Below, in pieces: positions 44,077 through 53,489 of a stretch of 64,000 nucleotides of DNA; the stretch's first letter is position 1; each line of letters starts with the position of its first letter. A model generated the notes under the pieces. It was not told the DNA's origin and did not search any database. It saw nothing but the letters and a program-made list of their open reading frames with translations. Position numbers and translations under genes: made by a program. The stretch is taken from assembly GCA_927441425.1 (NCBI GenBank), contig CAKMKG010000013.1:124001-188000 (forward strand), read 5' to 3'. Source of the stretch: an uncultured Bacillota bacterium (GTDB lineage Bacteria > Bacillota > Clostridia > Peptostreptococcales > Anaerovoracaceae).

Positions 44077-44219
44077 TCTAAATTACTCCTTTAATTTGAT
44101 ATTCTGTAATCTGAACTGAAGTCGTTTGCTCTGCGACTCCTTATTTATATAATATGCTGGTCTTGTCAAATCGGTTATGTATCTGGATATGATATCTGGA
44201 TCTGTTTCGACAAATATTA

Positions 44220-44248
44220 TTGTAAAGTTACGATAAAAATGTTATGCT
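44220..44248 (+). promoter_or_regulatory. Promoter of the phosphate transporter operon
   Basis: TTGTAA (44220-44225), a 17-bp spacer and TATGCT (44243-44248) lie 26 bp before the transporter ATG. Confidence 0.6.
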
Positions 44249-44274
44249 ATTAGCGTTTGAAAAGGAGAATATGA

Positions 44275-45327
44275 ATGACAGTATTACTTGGTGATTTTAT
44301 CAATCAATTGTTTTCGAATCCGGCGCTTGTGGTTATTACACTTTTAACTTTGGGTGTAATATTAGTAAATGGATGGACAGACGCGCCAAATGCTATCGCC
44401 ACCTGTGTTTCGACCCGTTCGATGGGGCCGCGTGCTGCAATTTTAATGGCGGCAGTATTCAATTTCTTTGGCGTATTTGTTATGACGATGTTCAATGCTA
44501 CTGTAGCACAAACCATATATAAAATGGTAGACTTCGGGGGGAACTCGGAACAAGCACTGGTTGCTTTAAGTGCAGCTTTATTTGCCATCGTGATATGGGC
44601 AACGGCAGCATGGTGGTTCGGAATCCCTACCAGTGAGAGTCACGCACTGATTGCGGGACTTTCGGGAGCAGCCATTGCGTTGCAGGGGGGAATGTCAGGA
44701 ATCAATCCGGAGCAATGGGTAAAGGTTCTTTACGGCTTGGTTCTTTCCACCTGTATGGGTCTGGGAATGGGATGGCTGGTCGTAAAAGCGATAGAAAAAA
44801 TCTTTAAAGGTCTTGATAGAAGAAAATCATATCATATTTTTAAAAATGCCCAGGTTGCCGGTGCTGCAGGGATGGCGTTCATGCATGGAGCTCAGGACGG
44901 ACAGAAGTTCATGGGTGTATTCATGCTTGGTATCTTTTTGGCCCAAGGACAGGCGAATGTGTCGGAATTCACGATCCCCTTCTGGCTCATGATTCTCTGT
45001 TCCGTTATTATGGCGCTAGGCACCTCCATCGGGGGATATCGAATCATTAAGTCTGTTGGAATGGATATGGTCAAGCTTGAAAAATATCAGGGATTTTCAG
45101 CCGATTTGGCTGCCGTAGTGTGCCTGTTTACAGCATCAGTATTTGGTCTGCCCGTTAGCACAACGCATACGAAAACAACAGCTATCATGGGCGTCGGTGC
45201 GGCGAAGAGACTTTCTTCGGTCAACTGGGGTGTGGTCAAAAGCATGGTGTCCGCCTGGATCTTGACCTTCCCAGGATGTGGAGCCATCGGGTTTATAATG
45301 GCCTGGATTTTTATGAAAATATTTTAA
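44275..45327 (+). CDS. pit: Inorganic phosphate transporter, PiT family
   Basis: 350 residues, about ten transmembrane helices. The family signatures are VNGWTDAPNAIATCVSTRSM near the N-terminus and VSTTHTKTTAIMGVGAAKR near the C-terminus, which together form the phosphate/cation path. It is a low-affinity metal-phosphate or proton-phosphate symporter. A PhoU-like partner follows 44 bp downstream, as in most Pit operons. An ATG four bases upstream is in another frame. Confidence 0.9.
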   Translation: MTVLLGDFINQLFSNPALVVITLLTLGVILVNGWTDAPNAIATCVSTRSMGPRAAILMAAVFNFFGVFVMTMFNATVAQTIYKMVDFGGNSEQALVALSAALFAIVIWATAAWWFGIPTSESHALIAGLSGAAIALQGGMSGINPEQWVKVLYGLVLSTCMGLGMGWLVVKAIEKIFKGLDRRKSYHIFKNAQVAGAAGMAFMHGAQDGQKFMGVFMLGIFLAQGQANVSEFTIPFWLMILCSVIMALGTSIGGYRIIKSVGMDMVKLEKYQGFSADLAAVVCLFTASVFGLPVSTTHTKTTAIMGVGAAKRLSSVNWGVVKSMVSAWILTFPGCGAIGFIMAWIFMKIF

Positions 45328-45371
45328 TATATTAATACTCTGCGGAGCAAATAGAAGGAGATAATAGTAAA

Positions 45372-45995
45372 ATGGCAATAAAGAAAGATGATAGTTACTT
45401 CAGTACGTTTGTCGAATTGGTAAACTATTCCTGCGAGGCAGCAAACCTGCTCAGTGAAATTATGCATAATTTCAATCCAGACGAATTAGAGGAAAAGATG
45501 AAGCTTATGCATAATATCGAGCATGCCGGTGATGTGGAGCGCCATATCATGATGAAGAGGCTCGCAAAGGAATTTATTACTCCCATTGAACGGGAAGACA
45601 TCGTTGCGATGGCTGACGCCATCGATAACGTAACGGATAACGTGGAAGATGTATTGATGCGTTTATACATGTTCAATGTTAAGACCATGCGGGATGATGC
45701 CTTGAAAATGGCAGGCATCATTGTAAAATGCTGCGAGGCTTTGAGAGAAGCGCTCAATGAATTCCATAACTTCAGGAAATCTCAAACCCTTCACGGTCTG
45801 ATTGTCGAGATCAACCGGATGGAGGAAGAAGGAGATGAACTGTTTACCAAGGCAACTCGAAATCTGTACGTGAACGGTAAGGATCCGATTGAAATGTACG
45901 GGTGGGGCCGAACCCTTCACTATATGGAAATTTGTTGTGACGCCTGCGAAGATGTTGCTGATGTAATCGAAAGTGTAATGATGAAGAACTCGTAA
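45372..45995 (+). CDS. PhoU-like (DUF47) phosphate transport accessory protein
   Basis: 207 residues, all helical, of the DUF47/PhoU-like family: ADAIDNVTDNVEDVLMRLYM is the family core, with Asp- and Glu-rich motifs expected to hold metal clusters. It probably regulates or accompanies the Pit transporter upstream. A GAAGGAG ribosome site precedes the ATG. Confidence 0.88.
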   Translation: MAIKKDDSYFSTFVELVNYSCEAANLLSEIMHNFNPDELEEKMKLMHNIEHAGDVERHIMMKRLAKEFITPIEREDIVAMADAIDNVTDNVEDVLMRLYMFNVKTMRDDALKMAGIIVKCCEALREALNEFHNFRKSQTLHGLIVEINRMEEEGDELFTKATRNLYVNGKDPIEMYGWGRTLHYMEICCDACEDVADVIESVMMKNS

Positions 45996-46022
45996 GAGTT
46001 CTTCTTTTTAAGGAGTTTTTTG

Positions 46023-46757
46023 ATGAAAAGAATAGACAATAGAGAATTTGATGAATTAAGAAAAGTGAAAATAACCAACCACTATTTGATGCATGCGGAG
46101 GGTTCCGTCCTGATTGAGATGGGAGATACCAAAGTTATTTGCACGGCAACGATAGAGGAGAAGACGGCACAGCATCTGAAAGGCACAGGAAAAGGATGGG
46201 TCACAGCAGAGTATGGCATGCTTCCCCGGTCTACTTCAACGCGAAAGCAAAGGGATTCCAGCAGAGGCAAGATCGATGGAAGAACGATGGAAATCCAGAG
46301 GCTCATCGGCCGTTCTCTCCGTTCGGTAACAGATCTGGAACAGCTGGGAGAAAGATCTATCTGGATCGACTGCGATGTGATCCAAGCGGATGGAGGAACC
46401 CGGACTGCTTCAATTACGGGAGCGTTTATTGCCATGGTGGAGGCCATGAAATGGATGAAGGAAAACGGAAGGATAGAAACCATTCCTGTCAAGAATTTTG
46501 TATCCGCAGTCAGCGTAGGAATCGTGGCTAGTGACGATGGAGACCATATCCTTCTTGACCTCCCCTATGCCGAGGATTCTGTTGCGAAGGTAGACATGAA
46601 TATTGTCATGACGGATCAGGGAGAATATATTGAAGTGCAGGGTACAGGCGAAGACTCGCCGTTTCGACCTGAACAGCTGCAACAGATGATTACGCTAGCT
46701 GCAAAAGGCTGCAGGGAGCTGAATCAGATACAAAAAGAAATCCTGGGGGACTTATAA
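46023..46757 (+). CDS. rph: Ribonuclease PH
   Basis: 244 residues. It has the RNase PH blocks [38 protein letters not shown] and [20 protein letters not shown]. It trims 3' ends of tRNA using phosphate. The ATG at 46023 follows AAGGAG by 8 bp; a TTG at 46020 would add one residue. The next gene, rdgB, begins 1 bp after its stop, a common pairing. Confidence 0.95.
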   Translation: MKRIDNREFDELRKVKITNHYLMHAEGSVLIEMGDTKVICTATIEEKTAQHLKGTGKGWVTAEYGMLPRSTSTRKQRDSSRGKIDGRTMEIQRLIGRSLRSVTDLEQLGERSIWIDCDVIQADGGTRTASITGAFIAMVEAMKWMKENGRIETIPVKNFVSAVSVGIVASDDGDHILLDLPYAEDSVAKVDMNIVMTDQGEYIEVQGTGEDSPFRPEQLQQMITLAAKGCRELNQIQKEILGDL

Positions 46758-46758
46758 T

Positions 46759-47355
46759 ATGCGTATCATAGCTGCTACAAAAAACAAGCATAAAATTGAA
46801 GAAATAGAGGCTATCACAAAAGAATTTGGCATGGAGATCATTTCCAGAGCTGCTGCGGGGGTTCCCGACATAGAAATTGAAGAAGACGGAGATACCTTTG
46901 AGGAGAATTCGGAAAAAAAGGCAAGAGGGATCATGGAGCTTTGCGACGAAATTACCATTGCCGATGATTCGGGTTTGATGGTGGATGCGCTGGGGGGTGC
47001 CCCGGGAGTCATTTCTGCGCGGTTTGCAGGAGAAGAAGGAAACGATACCAAGAACAACGATAAGCTCATTGCACTTCTTTCCGATGTGGCGCCGGAAAAC
47101 CGAACCGCACGATTTGTATCGGTTATCACCATGGTATACCCGAATGGCAGAAAAATTGTAGCAAGAGGTGAGTGTGAAGGGCATATGATAGATCAACCGA
47201 AGGGGAGCAACGGATTCGGATATGATCCCTTATTTGTTCCCGTAGGGTATGACCGCACCTTTGCGGAACTGTCCGGAACAGAGAAAAACCAGATCAGTCA
47301 TAGAGCCATCGCTCTGCAAAATTTGAGAAAGAAGCTGATGGAAGAGGGAATATGA
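46759..47355 (+). CDS. rdgB: XTP/dITP pyrophosphatase (RdgB/HAM1)
   Basis: 198 residues with the substrate-site DDSGLMVDALGGAPGVISAR and KGSNGFGYDPLFVP and the ending FAELSGTEKNQISHRAIALQ. It hydrolyses non-canonical purine triphosphates to stop their entry into DNA. It is coupled to rph, and its last bases overlap the next gene. Confidence 0.95.
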   Translation: MRIIAATKNKHKIEEIEAITKEFGMEIISRAAAGVPDIEIEEDGDTFEENSEKKARGIMELCDEITIADDSGLMVDALGGAPGVISARFAGEEGNDTKNNDKLIALLSDVAPENRTARFVSVITMVYPNGRKIVARGECEGHMIDQPKGSNGFGYDPLFVPVGYDRTFAELSGTEKNQISHRAIALQNLRKKLMEEGI

Positions 47356-48182
47356 AAAATAGAAGATTCCTTAACATGACACTGATGATTATTAAAAGAA
47401 TGACAGATCCATATTATCAGGGGGTAGCAGCAGAGCTGGCTTTCTTCTTTCTGCTGTCCATGGTGCCCATTGCCATTATACTGGGAGAGGTTATGGGGGT
47501 ATTCTCTATTTCCATGAGCGTCATCCGGGATCTGCTTTCCCAATATGTTTCTCCCGACATATATGAAAACCTGTCCACCTATTTGACCTATACCCCATCA
47601 GGGGCCATGAGCGCCATGTTTATTGTGTTTGCATTATGGGCAGCATCCAAAGCGCAGTATTCCATGATGCGGATATCGAACTACTCCTTTACCGGTCACC
47701 CTTCGGGGGGAAGAAGCTGGTTCAGAGAGAGGATTCGAGCGATCAAGACCATTTTGATCACACTGTTTACCCTCGTGTTCAGCTTACTGATTCTTGTTTA
47801 CGGCAAAATTATCATCAGTATTTTTACCGCCTATGTAAATCAGATACTTAATCTGGACTTTACCTTCGACAACGTATGGTTTGTCCTTCGCTGGCCTGTC
47901 GCCATGGCGCTGTACTTTTTGATGATCAGTTACAATTATTACGTGCTCCCCTCAGAGAAAATCCGGTTTCGGAAAATACTGCCGGGCAGCATTTTGGCCT
48001 CCGGAGGTATGCTGCTGGCAACGTGGATCTATTCCTATTATGCGGCTATTTTTGCTAACTATGACCTGCTTTATGGAAGTCTGGCGGCAATCGTGGCGCT
48101 GCTCTTCTGGTTCTACATCCTAGGATATATTCTGGTCATTGGAATCCAGGTGAATGTAGTATGGGAAGAAACAAAAAAATGA
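47352..48182 (+). CDS. YihY/BrkB-family membrane protein
   Basis: 276 residues with six or seven hydrophobic segments, of the YihY/BrkB (virulence factor BrkB) family: QGVAAELAFFFLLSMVPIAI at the start and GSLAAIVALLFWFYILGYIL at the end are typical. The function is not established. The ATG overlaps the rdgB stop by 4 bp. Confidence 0.82.
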   Translation: MKNRRFLNMTLMIIKRMTDPYYQGVAAELAFFFLLSMVPIAIILGEVMGVFSISMSVIRDLLSQYVSPDIYENLSTYLTYTPSGAMSAMFIVFALWAASKAQYSMMRISNYSFTGHPSGGRSWFRERIRAIKTILITLFTLVFSLLILVYGKIIISIFTAYVNQILNLDFTFDNVWFVLRWPVAMALYFLMISYNYYVLPSEKIRFRKILPGSILASGGMLLATWIYSYYAAIFANYDLLYGSLAAIVALLFWFYILGYILVIGIQVNVVWEETKK

Positions 48183-48279
48183 CAGTCTCCTCATTCGCCG
48201 GTGGCAAATCGCATCATTAAGCTGCACCTAATGGTGCAGAACGCTGCCAAAGCTCATTTAGAAGACTGTCATTTTTTAG
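48173..48279. terminator. Bidirectional terminator with a large loop
   Basis: AAAAATGACAGTCT near 48175-48188 pairs with AGACTGTCATTTTTT near 48264-48278. The long loop holds a smaller hairpin (GCACC with GGTGC). It separates the YihY gene from serA on the other strand. Confidence 0.65.
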
Positions 48280-48299
48280 GATTTTTAAATACGAAACAA

Positions 48300-49454
48300 T
48301 TAAATTACTCTCACTGCAATGATCCCATTTACATTCAGCGCCTTTTTCAGTTCGGCTTCGTCAATTTCAGAATCGATGTCGATGAGGGTATAGGCTAGGT
48401 CACCCTTGCTTCGATTGTTGAGATCACTGATGTTGATGTTCATGTCTGCCAGGATGCCTGTTATTTTACCAAGCATGGCAGGGATGTTTTTGTTCAATAC
48501 TGCAATTCTGTTCTTTGAAGTACTGACACCCAGAGAACAGTTTGGAAAGTTAACTGAATTGGTGATGTTGCCGTTTTCCAGATAATCCATCAACTGATCC
48601 ACTGCCATTCTAGCGCAGTTTTCCTCTGATTCCTTTGTTGAAGCACCAAGATGCGGGATACAGATGGCGTTGTCGATGCAAAGAATCTCTTGGGAAGGAA
48701 AGTCCGTAATATACTTTCTAACCTTTCCGTTTTCCAAGGCTGTAATAAGGTCCGCTTCATTGACAATCTGATCTCTGGAGAAGTTCAGCAAACAGACACT
48801 GTCCTTCATCATACTGAATCTTTTTTCATTGAATAGCTCTTTCGTATTATCCATGAAAGGTACATGAATCGTAATATAATCGCATTTCGGCAGAATCAGA
48901 TCCAAAGACTCAAAAACTTCAACTGAACGGGAAAGCTCGTGGGCGGATTGAACTGACATATACGGGTCATAACCGATGACGTGCATTCCGAGACTCTCCG
49001 CTGCATTTGCTACCATAACGCCGATGGCCCCAAGCCCAACCACGCCGAGTACCTTTCCTTTAATTTCATGACCTGAAAATTGGGACTTATTTTTTTCAAC
49101 GGTTTTTGAGATGTCCTCCGTCAGGGTTTTGGTCCAGGCGATGGCGCTGGATAGATTTCTCGCCGACATGAGAATCGCAGTAAGGACCAGCTCCTTTACC
49201 GCATTTGCATTTGCACCGGGGGTATTGAAAACAACAATTCCTTTTTTCGAGCAGAGATCGACGGGGATGTTGTTTACGCCCGCACCGGCCCTTGCAATTG
49301 CAAACAGCTTCTCCGGCAGCTCCATAGAATTCATGTCTTGACTCCTGACGAGTATGGCATCTGCGCCATTTACCTCGTCGCTGATAGCATATCGATCGCT
49401 GAAACGTTCCAAGCCTTTGTGTGATATCTTATTTAGGGTTGCTATCTTATACAT
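48300..49454 (-). CDS. serA: D-3-phosphoglycerate dehydrogenase with ACT domain
   Basis: 384 residues. The NAD-binding fold has VLGVVGLGAIGVMVANAA, and the catalytic part has the FSRDQIV loop and the IPHLGASTKE region with the active-site His. The C-terminal 70 residues are an ACT domain (MLGKITGILADMNINISDLN), the usual serine-feedback site. It starts serine synthesis from 3-phosphoglycerate. It is divergent from serC across a symmetric 37-bp palindrome that holds promoters for both. Confidence 0.93.
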   Translation of the reverse strand: MYKIATLNKISHKGLERFSDRYAISDEVNGADAILVRSQDMNSMELPEKLFAIARAGAGVNNIPVDLCSKKGIVVFNTPGANANAVKELVLTAILMSARNLSSAIAWTKTLTEDISKTVEKNKSQFSGHEIKGKVLGVVGLGAIGVMVANAAESLGMHVIGYDPYMSVQSAHELSRSVEVFESLDLILPKCDYITIHVPFMDNTKELFNEKRFSMMKDSVCLLNFSRDQIVNEADLITALENGKVRKYITDFPSQEILCIDNAICIPHLGASTKESEENCARMAVDQLMDYLENGNITNSVNFPNCSLGVSTSKNRIAVLNKNIPAMLGKITGILADMNINISDLNNRSKGDLAYTLIDIDSEIDEAELKKALNVNGIIAVRVI

Positions 49455-49517
49455 TTTTCTATTCTCCTGATTCGTTTTTTTTATTAGTATTGCAAATTTC
49501 TATATCTGTTGGATAAA

Positions 49518-49556
49518 ATTATAGCACTTTACCGATATGCCGTAAAGTGCTATAAT
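49518..49556. promoter_or_regulatory. Symmetric divergent promoters and operator between serA and serC
   Basis: A perfect inverted repeat, TTATAGCACTTTAC (49519-49532) and GTAAAGTGCTATAA (49542-49555), has a 9-nt spacer. It contains a promoter on each strand: for serC TTTACC (49528-49533), 17 bp, TATAAT (49551-49556); for serA TTTACG (49546-49541 on minus), 17 bp, TATAAT (49523-49518). The two promoters overlap fully, so only one polymerase may bind at a time. The palindrome may also be an operator. Confidence 0.75.
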
Positions 49557-49588
49557 AATATATTAATAATTAAAATAGGGGGTGAATC

Positions 49589-50686
49589 ATGATGAGTAAA
49601 GCAATACGAGTATACAATTTTTCGGCAGGCCCTTCCATGCTGCCTTTAGAGGTGATGGAACTTGCGGCAAACCAATTGACCAACTATAACGACTGCGGAA
49701 TGTCTGTCATGGAAATGAGCCATCGCTCAGCAGAATTTGAAGAAATTCTTCACTCGGCAGAAAGCAATCTGCGAGAGATAATGCGTATTCCTGAGAATTA
49801 TAAAGTGCTGTTCCTGCAGGGCGGCGCTACGCTGCAGTTTTCTATGGTTCCGATGAATCTGCTCCGTAAATCGAAAAAGGCAGATTATATCGTCACCGGT
49901 GCTTGGGCGAAAAAAGCTGCGGAAGAAGCAGTGAAATTTGGTGAAATTAAGGTTGTCGCATCTTCGGAGGAAAGCAATTTCACCTATATTCCCGAGGTGA
50001 AACGGGAAGACTTTACACAGGATGCCGATTATGTCCATATCACCTTGAACAATACAATTTATGGTACGAGGTATCCATATATCCCAGACACGGGAATGAT
50101 TCCTTTGGTAGGAGATCTCTCCTCCTGCATCTTATCCGACGAAGTAGACGTTTCCAAATTCGGATTGATCTATGCGGGCGCGCAGAAAAATATCGGCCCG
50201 GCAGGCGTCGTCATTGTGATCATCCGTGAGGATCTGATTGGCTTCGCACCCGAGAGCACACCGATCTATCTAGACTATAAAATCCACGCGAAGAATGATT
50301 CCATGTACAATACCCCTCCGACCTTTGGGATTTATATGGCGGGAGAAGTATTTAAAAATATCAAAAAATCAGGCGGCATTGCGGCTATGGAAAAGTTGAA
50401 TAGAGAAAAAGCGAAAAAACTCTATGAGTATATCGATGAAAGCAGCCTATACAGCTGCCCGGTGGCGAAGAAGGACCGGTCCTTGATGAATGTGGTCTTC
50501 GTAACCGGAGATGAAGTGCTGGATAAGAAATTTACATCGGAGGCGAAGGTCGCCGGTCTGCACAATCTGGGCGGGCATCGTTCCATCGGAGGCATGAGAG
50601 CTAGTATTTACAATGCAATGCCAATGGAAGGTGTGGATATGCTAATCGCCTTCATGAAAAAATTCGAAACGGAAAACAGAAAATAA
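49589..50686 (+). CDS. serC: Phosphoserine aminotransferase
   Basis: 365 residues, class V aminotransferase fold. It has RVYNFSAGPSMLPLEVMELA, then GLIYAGAQKNIGPAGVVIVI with the PLP-binding Lys, and GGHRSIGGMRASIYNAMP at the end. It carries out the second step of serine synthesis. Two ATG codons in tandem follow AGGGGGTG; either may serve. It leads into apgM 54 bp later. Confidence 0.96.
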   Translation: MMSKAIRVYNFSAGPSMLPLEVMELAANQLTNYNDCGMSVMEMSHRSAEFEEILHSAESNLREIMRIPENYKVLFLQGGATLQFSMVPMNLLRKSKKADYIVTGAWAKKAAEEAVKFGEIKVVASSEESNFTYIPEVKREDFTQDADYVHITLNNTIYGTRYPYIPDTGMIPLVGDLSSCILSDEVDVSKFGLIYAGAQKNIGPAGVVIVIIREDLIGFAPESTPIYLDYKIHAKNDSMYNTPPTFGIYMAGEVFKNIKKSGGIAAMEKLNREKAKKLYEYIDESSLYSCPVAKKDRSLMNVVFVTGDEVLDKKFTSEAKVAGLHNLGGHRSIGGMRASIYNAMPMEGVDMLIAFMKKFETENRK

Positions 50687-50740
50687 AAAGCATTTCTCGA
50701 TTGAAGGCAAAAAAATGAATAATATCTATGGAGAGAGACG

Positions 50741-51952
50741 ATGAAATATTTGATATTGGTACCCGATGGAGCAGGCGATGAGGAAATTGCCATGCTGGGC
50801 AATAAAACCCCGCTGCAGGCAGCAAAAATCGAGAATATGGACCAAATGGCTCAAAAAGGTATGGTGGGCCTGGTGAGGACCATACCACCCGGAATCGCCC
50901 CTGGAAGCGATGCGGCAAATCTATCTGTAATGGGCTACGATCCGGCCGTCTATCATACCGGAAGATCGCCCCTGGAAGCTGCAAGTATGGGAATCGAATT
51001 GGTGGATACGGATGTAGCCTTTCGGACGAATCTGGTAACGCTCAAGGGAGAAGGCAGCTATGAGGATCTCACCATTGAAGATCATAGCGCCGGAGATATT
51101 ACCAGCGAAGAAGCGAAGGTTCTGATGGAATATATTGAGGATCAGTTTGGAACCAAGCAGCTTCGATTTTATCCCGGCGTAAGCTATCGCCATGCCATGA
51201 TCGTTAAGAACGGTTCAACGGATTATGATCTGACACCGCCCCATGATGTACTGACACAGAGAGTGGGCGATCATCTGCCAAAGGGAAGCGGATCAGAATT
51301 TATCACGGATATGATGAAAAGAAGCTATGGGCTTCTGTCTGATCATCCAATCAATAAAGAGCGCGAAAGGAAAGGACTCAATCCTGCCAACTCCATTTGG
51401 ATATGGGGACAGGGGACGAAACCGAAGCTCTCTTCCTTCTATGATAAATATGGAATCAAAGGAACCGCAATTTCAGCCGTTGACTTAATCAAGGGCATAG
51501 CACTTTGCGCAGGCCTTTCCTCCGTGGATGTGGAGGGAGCAACGGGAACCATCCATACGAATTTTGGAGGAAAAGCAAGGGCTGCGATCGAGGAGTATAA
51601 AAGAGGACAGGATTTCGTCTACCTCCATCTGGAGGCACCGGATGAATGCTCCCACCAGGGCGACCTGGAAGGCAAGATCAAATCACTTGAGCTGATTGAC
51701 GAATTGGTTTTCAAGCCGGTTCTGGATTATCTTTGCTCCAGCGGGGAAGCCTTTAAGGTTCTTATTGTTCCGGATCACAGAACACCAATCGCTATGCGCA
51801 CACATACTGCAACGCCGGTTCCGTATGTACTATACGACAGTGAAAAGGACATCGAACCGGATCCGGAGAAAGCGTTTGATGAAGAGGTGGGAAAAAAAGG
51901 ACGATTTTTTGAGAATGGATTTGAATTGACGGATTACTTTTTTGGCAAATAG
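50741..51952 (+). CDS. apgM: Cofactor-independent phosphoglycerate mutase, ApgM type
   Basis: 403 residues of the archaeal-type 2,3-bisphosphoglycerate-independent mutase, alkaline-phosphatase superfamily: MKYLILVPDGAGDEEIAM, PGSDAANLSVMGYDP (nucleophile Ser region), LEAPDECSHQGDLEGKI and VPDHRTPIAMRTH (metal ligands). It interconverts 3- and 2-phosphoglycerate, and some relatives act as homoserine kinase. Its place behind serC puts a glycolytic intermediate enzyme with the serine genes, so a role in feeding or testing the 3-phosphoglycerate pool is possible. Confidence 0.85.
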   Translation: MKYLILVPDGAGDEEIAMLGNKTPLQAAKIENMDQMAQKGMVGLVRTIPPGIAPGSDAANLSVMGYDPAVYHTGRSPLEAASMGIELVDTDVAFRTNLVTLKGEGSYEDLTIEDHSAGDITSEEAKVLMEYIEDQFGTKQLRFYPGVSYRHAMIVKNGSTDYDLTPPHDVLTQRVGDHLPKGSGSEFITDMMKRSYGLLSDHPINKERERKGLNPANSIWIWGQGTKPKLSSFYDKYGIKGTAISAVDLIKGIALCAGLSSVDVEGATGTIHTNFGGKARAAIEEYKRGQDFVYLHLEAPDECSHQGDLEGKIKSLELIDELVFKPVLDYLCSSGEAFKVLIVPDHRTPIAMRTHTATPVPYVLYDSEKDIEPDPEKAFDEEVGKKGRFFENGFELTDYFFGK

Positions 51953-51971
51953 GAAACATGTTTCCAATTTG
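51946..51971. repeat. Palindrome GGAAACATGTTTCC after apgM
   Basis: GGAAACATGTTTCC is a perfect 14-bp palindrome (51952-51965) flanked by CAAAT and ATTTG arms, overlapping the apgM stop codon and lying before the carboxypeptidase gene. It is a weak relative of the AATAGGAAA palindromes, sharing TAGGAAA and TTTCC. It has no T-run. Confidence 0.4.
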
Positions 51972-52010
51972 TCAAAATAGTGGGGAGCACAAAATAAACA
52001 TGGGGATATT

Positions 52011-53360
52011 ATGAAAAGATTAGTTTCAATCATTTTAACAATATTAGTTATCAGTAACGGAGCACCAATCGTTTCCTTCGCAACGACGGAACCGCCTGCA
52101 ATCTTAGCGGAGACAGCAGTTGTGATCGATGCAAAAACTGGACAGGTGCTTTATGACAAGAATATGAATCAGCAAAAGGAACCGGCCAGCACCACAAAGA
52201 CCTTAACCGCACTGCTCGCTTTGGAAAATCTGGATCTGAACAAGATTGTAACCATTGATGCGGAAACGCCTTTCACGGAGGGGAGCAGGATCTATCTATT
52301 GGAAGGGGAAAATGTAACTGTAGAGCAGCTCTTATACGCGCTACTCACTGAGTCAGCCAATGATGCAGCGGTAGCCCTGGCAAAGGAAATTGCAGGAAGC
52401 GTTCCGGCCTTTGCCGAAATGATGAACAAAAAAGCCGTAGAGCTCGGAGCGGAAAGTACACACTTTATCAACCCTAACGGGTTGCATGAAGAGGGCCATC
52501 TATCGACCGCTTATGATTTGGCCGTCATCGCTAAGGAGGCCATGAAGAACGAGACCTTTAGAGAGCTCATAATGACATATCGCTATGTAATGCCGGCGAC
52601 GAACATGCAGGAGACGCGTTACTTATACAATACCAATCGTCTGATTTATGATGAGAAAACCAAAGTCGTCGTTAATGGCGAGCGGCGGTCTGCAAAATAT
52701 GAAGGCGTCACCGGCATAAAAACAGGCTATACCAGTCACGCAGGGGGCTGTCTCATCTCCGGTGCGAAGCGCGGGGATACGGAACTGATTGCAGTTGTCC
52801 TGAAATCAACCGACCTAGGCCGCTTCGCAGATTCGATTGCCTTGTTGGATTATGCTTTCGAAAATTATAAAAGTGTAAAAGCATTGGATGCCGGAACAGT
52901 ATTGGGAGAAATCCCTGTTAAACGCGGCATGGAACGAAAAGTGCAGGTGGTGGCGTTGGGCGATGCCTTTACGACACTTCCCATTGAAGCTTCCGATTCT
53001 GTGGTGAATACAAAGATTATATTGGATAATAAGGTTCAGGCTCCCATCGCCAAGGGACAAAAGGTCGGTGTTGTCGAGATTTACGAAGGTGATCAGCTCG
53101 TCGGAACAGTCGATGCGGTGACCGCAAGCGACATCCCGGAAGGTGGCATCTTATCCATCATCGGACTATCCGATGAGACGGCAAAGGTGATCGAAAGATT
53201 TTTTGCTGCAATCTTGATCTTCATTGTGCTGATGTTTGCAGCCTATGTGGTATTAAAGAGAAGACAAATCCGAAGAAGAAAGCTGAGACGACTGGAGAGA
53301 TCAAGCCGATATATGAGTCAAGGTGATCAGCCAAGATACGACGAACGGTGGAGATACTAA
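52011..53360 (+). CDS. dacF: D-alanyl-D-alanine carboxypeptidase (PBP5/DacF type)
   Basis: 449 residues. A signal peptide of about 25 residues (LVSIILTILVISNG core) leads to the serine transpeptidase-fold domain with SxxK at Ser60-Lys63 (STTK), SxN at Ser115 to Asn117, and KTG in GIKTGYTSHAGG. A beta-rich C-terminal domain follows, then a transmembrane anchor at about 402-424 (FFAAILIFIVLMFAAYVVL) and a basic cytoplasmic tail. It trims the terminal D-Ala of peptidoglycan peptides at the outer membrane face. The basic tail is longer than in the average PBP5. No ribosome site is strong (GGGGATATT). Confidence 0.9.
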   Translation: MKRLVSIILTILVISNGAPIVSFATTEPPAILAETAVVIDAKTGQVLYDKNMNQQKEPASTTKTLTALLALENLDLNKIVTIDAETPFTEGSRIYLLEGENVTVEQLLYALLTESANDAAVALAKEIAGSVPAFAEMMNKKAVELGAESTHFINPNGLHEEGHLSTAYDLAVIAKEAMKNETFRELIMTYRYVMPATNMQETRYLYNTNRLIYDEKTKVVVNGERRSAKYEGVTGIKTGYTSHAGGCLISGAKRGDTELIAVVLKSTDLGRFADSIALLDYAFENYKSVKALDAGTVLGEIPVKRGMERKVQVVALGDAFTTLPIEASDSVVNTKIILDNKVQAPIAKGQKVGVVEIYEGDQLVGTVDAVTASDIPEGGILSIIGLSDETAKVIERFFAAILIFIVLMFAAYVVLKRRQIRRRKLRRLERSSRYMSQGDQPRYDERWRY

Positions 53361-53396
53361 CGTTTTTATAAAGATATCAATAATGTGAAAAGAAAT

Positions 53397-53443
53397 AAAT
53401 CCCATCAATCGCACATCATATGGCGACGGATGGGATTTGTTTT
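53397..53443. terminator. Bidirectional terminator
   Basis: AAATCCCATC pairs with GATGGGATTT, with CGC/GCG in the loop, followed by GTTTT. It lies between the convergent carboxypeptidase and acetyltransferase genes. Confidence 0.8.
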
Positions 53444-53489
53444 AGGTTAAACAGAAACTATATACGAATATCAAAGACAAATATTTCAC

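Noticed and set aside
43513..44094. 193-codon hydrophobic frame opposite the YmaF-type gene
   Set aside because: The run of Val/Ile codons is the complement of the Asp/Tyr repeats; it is a shadow.
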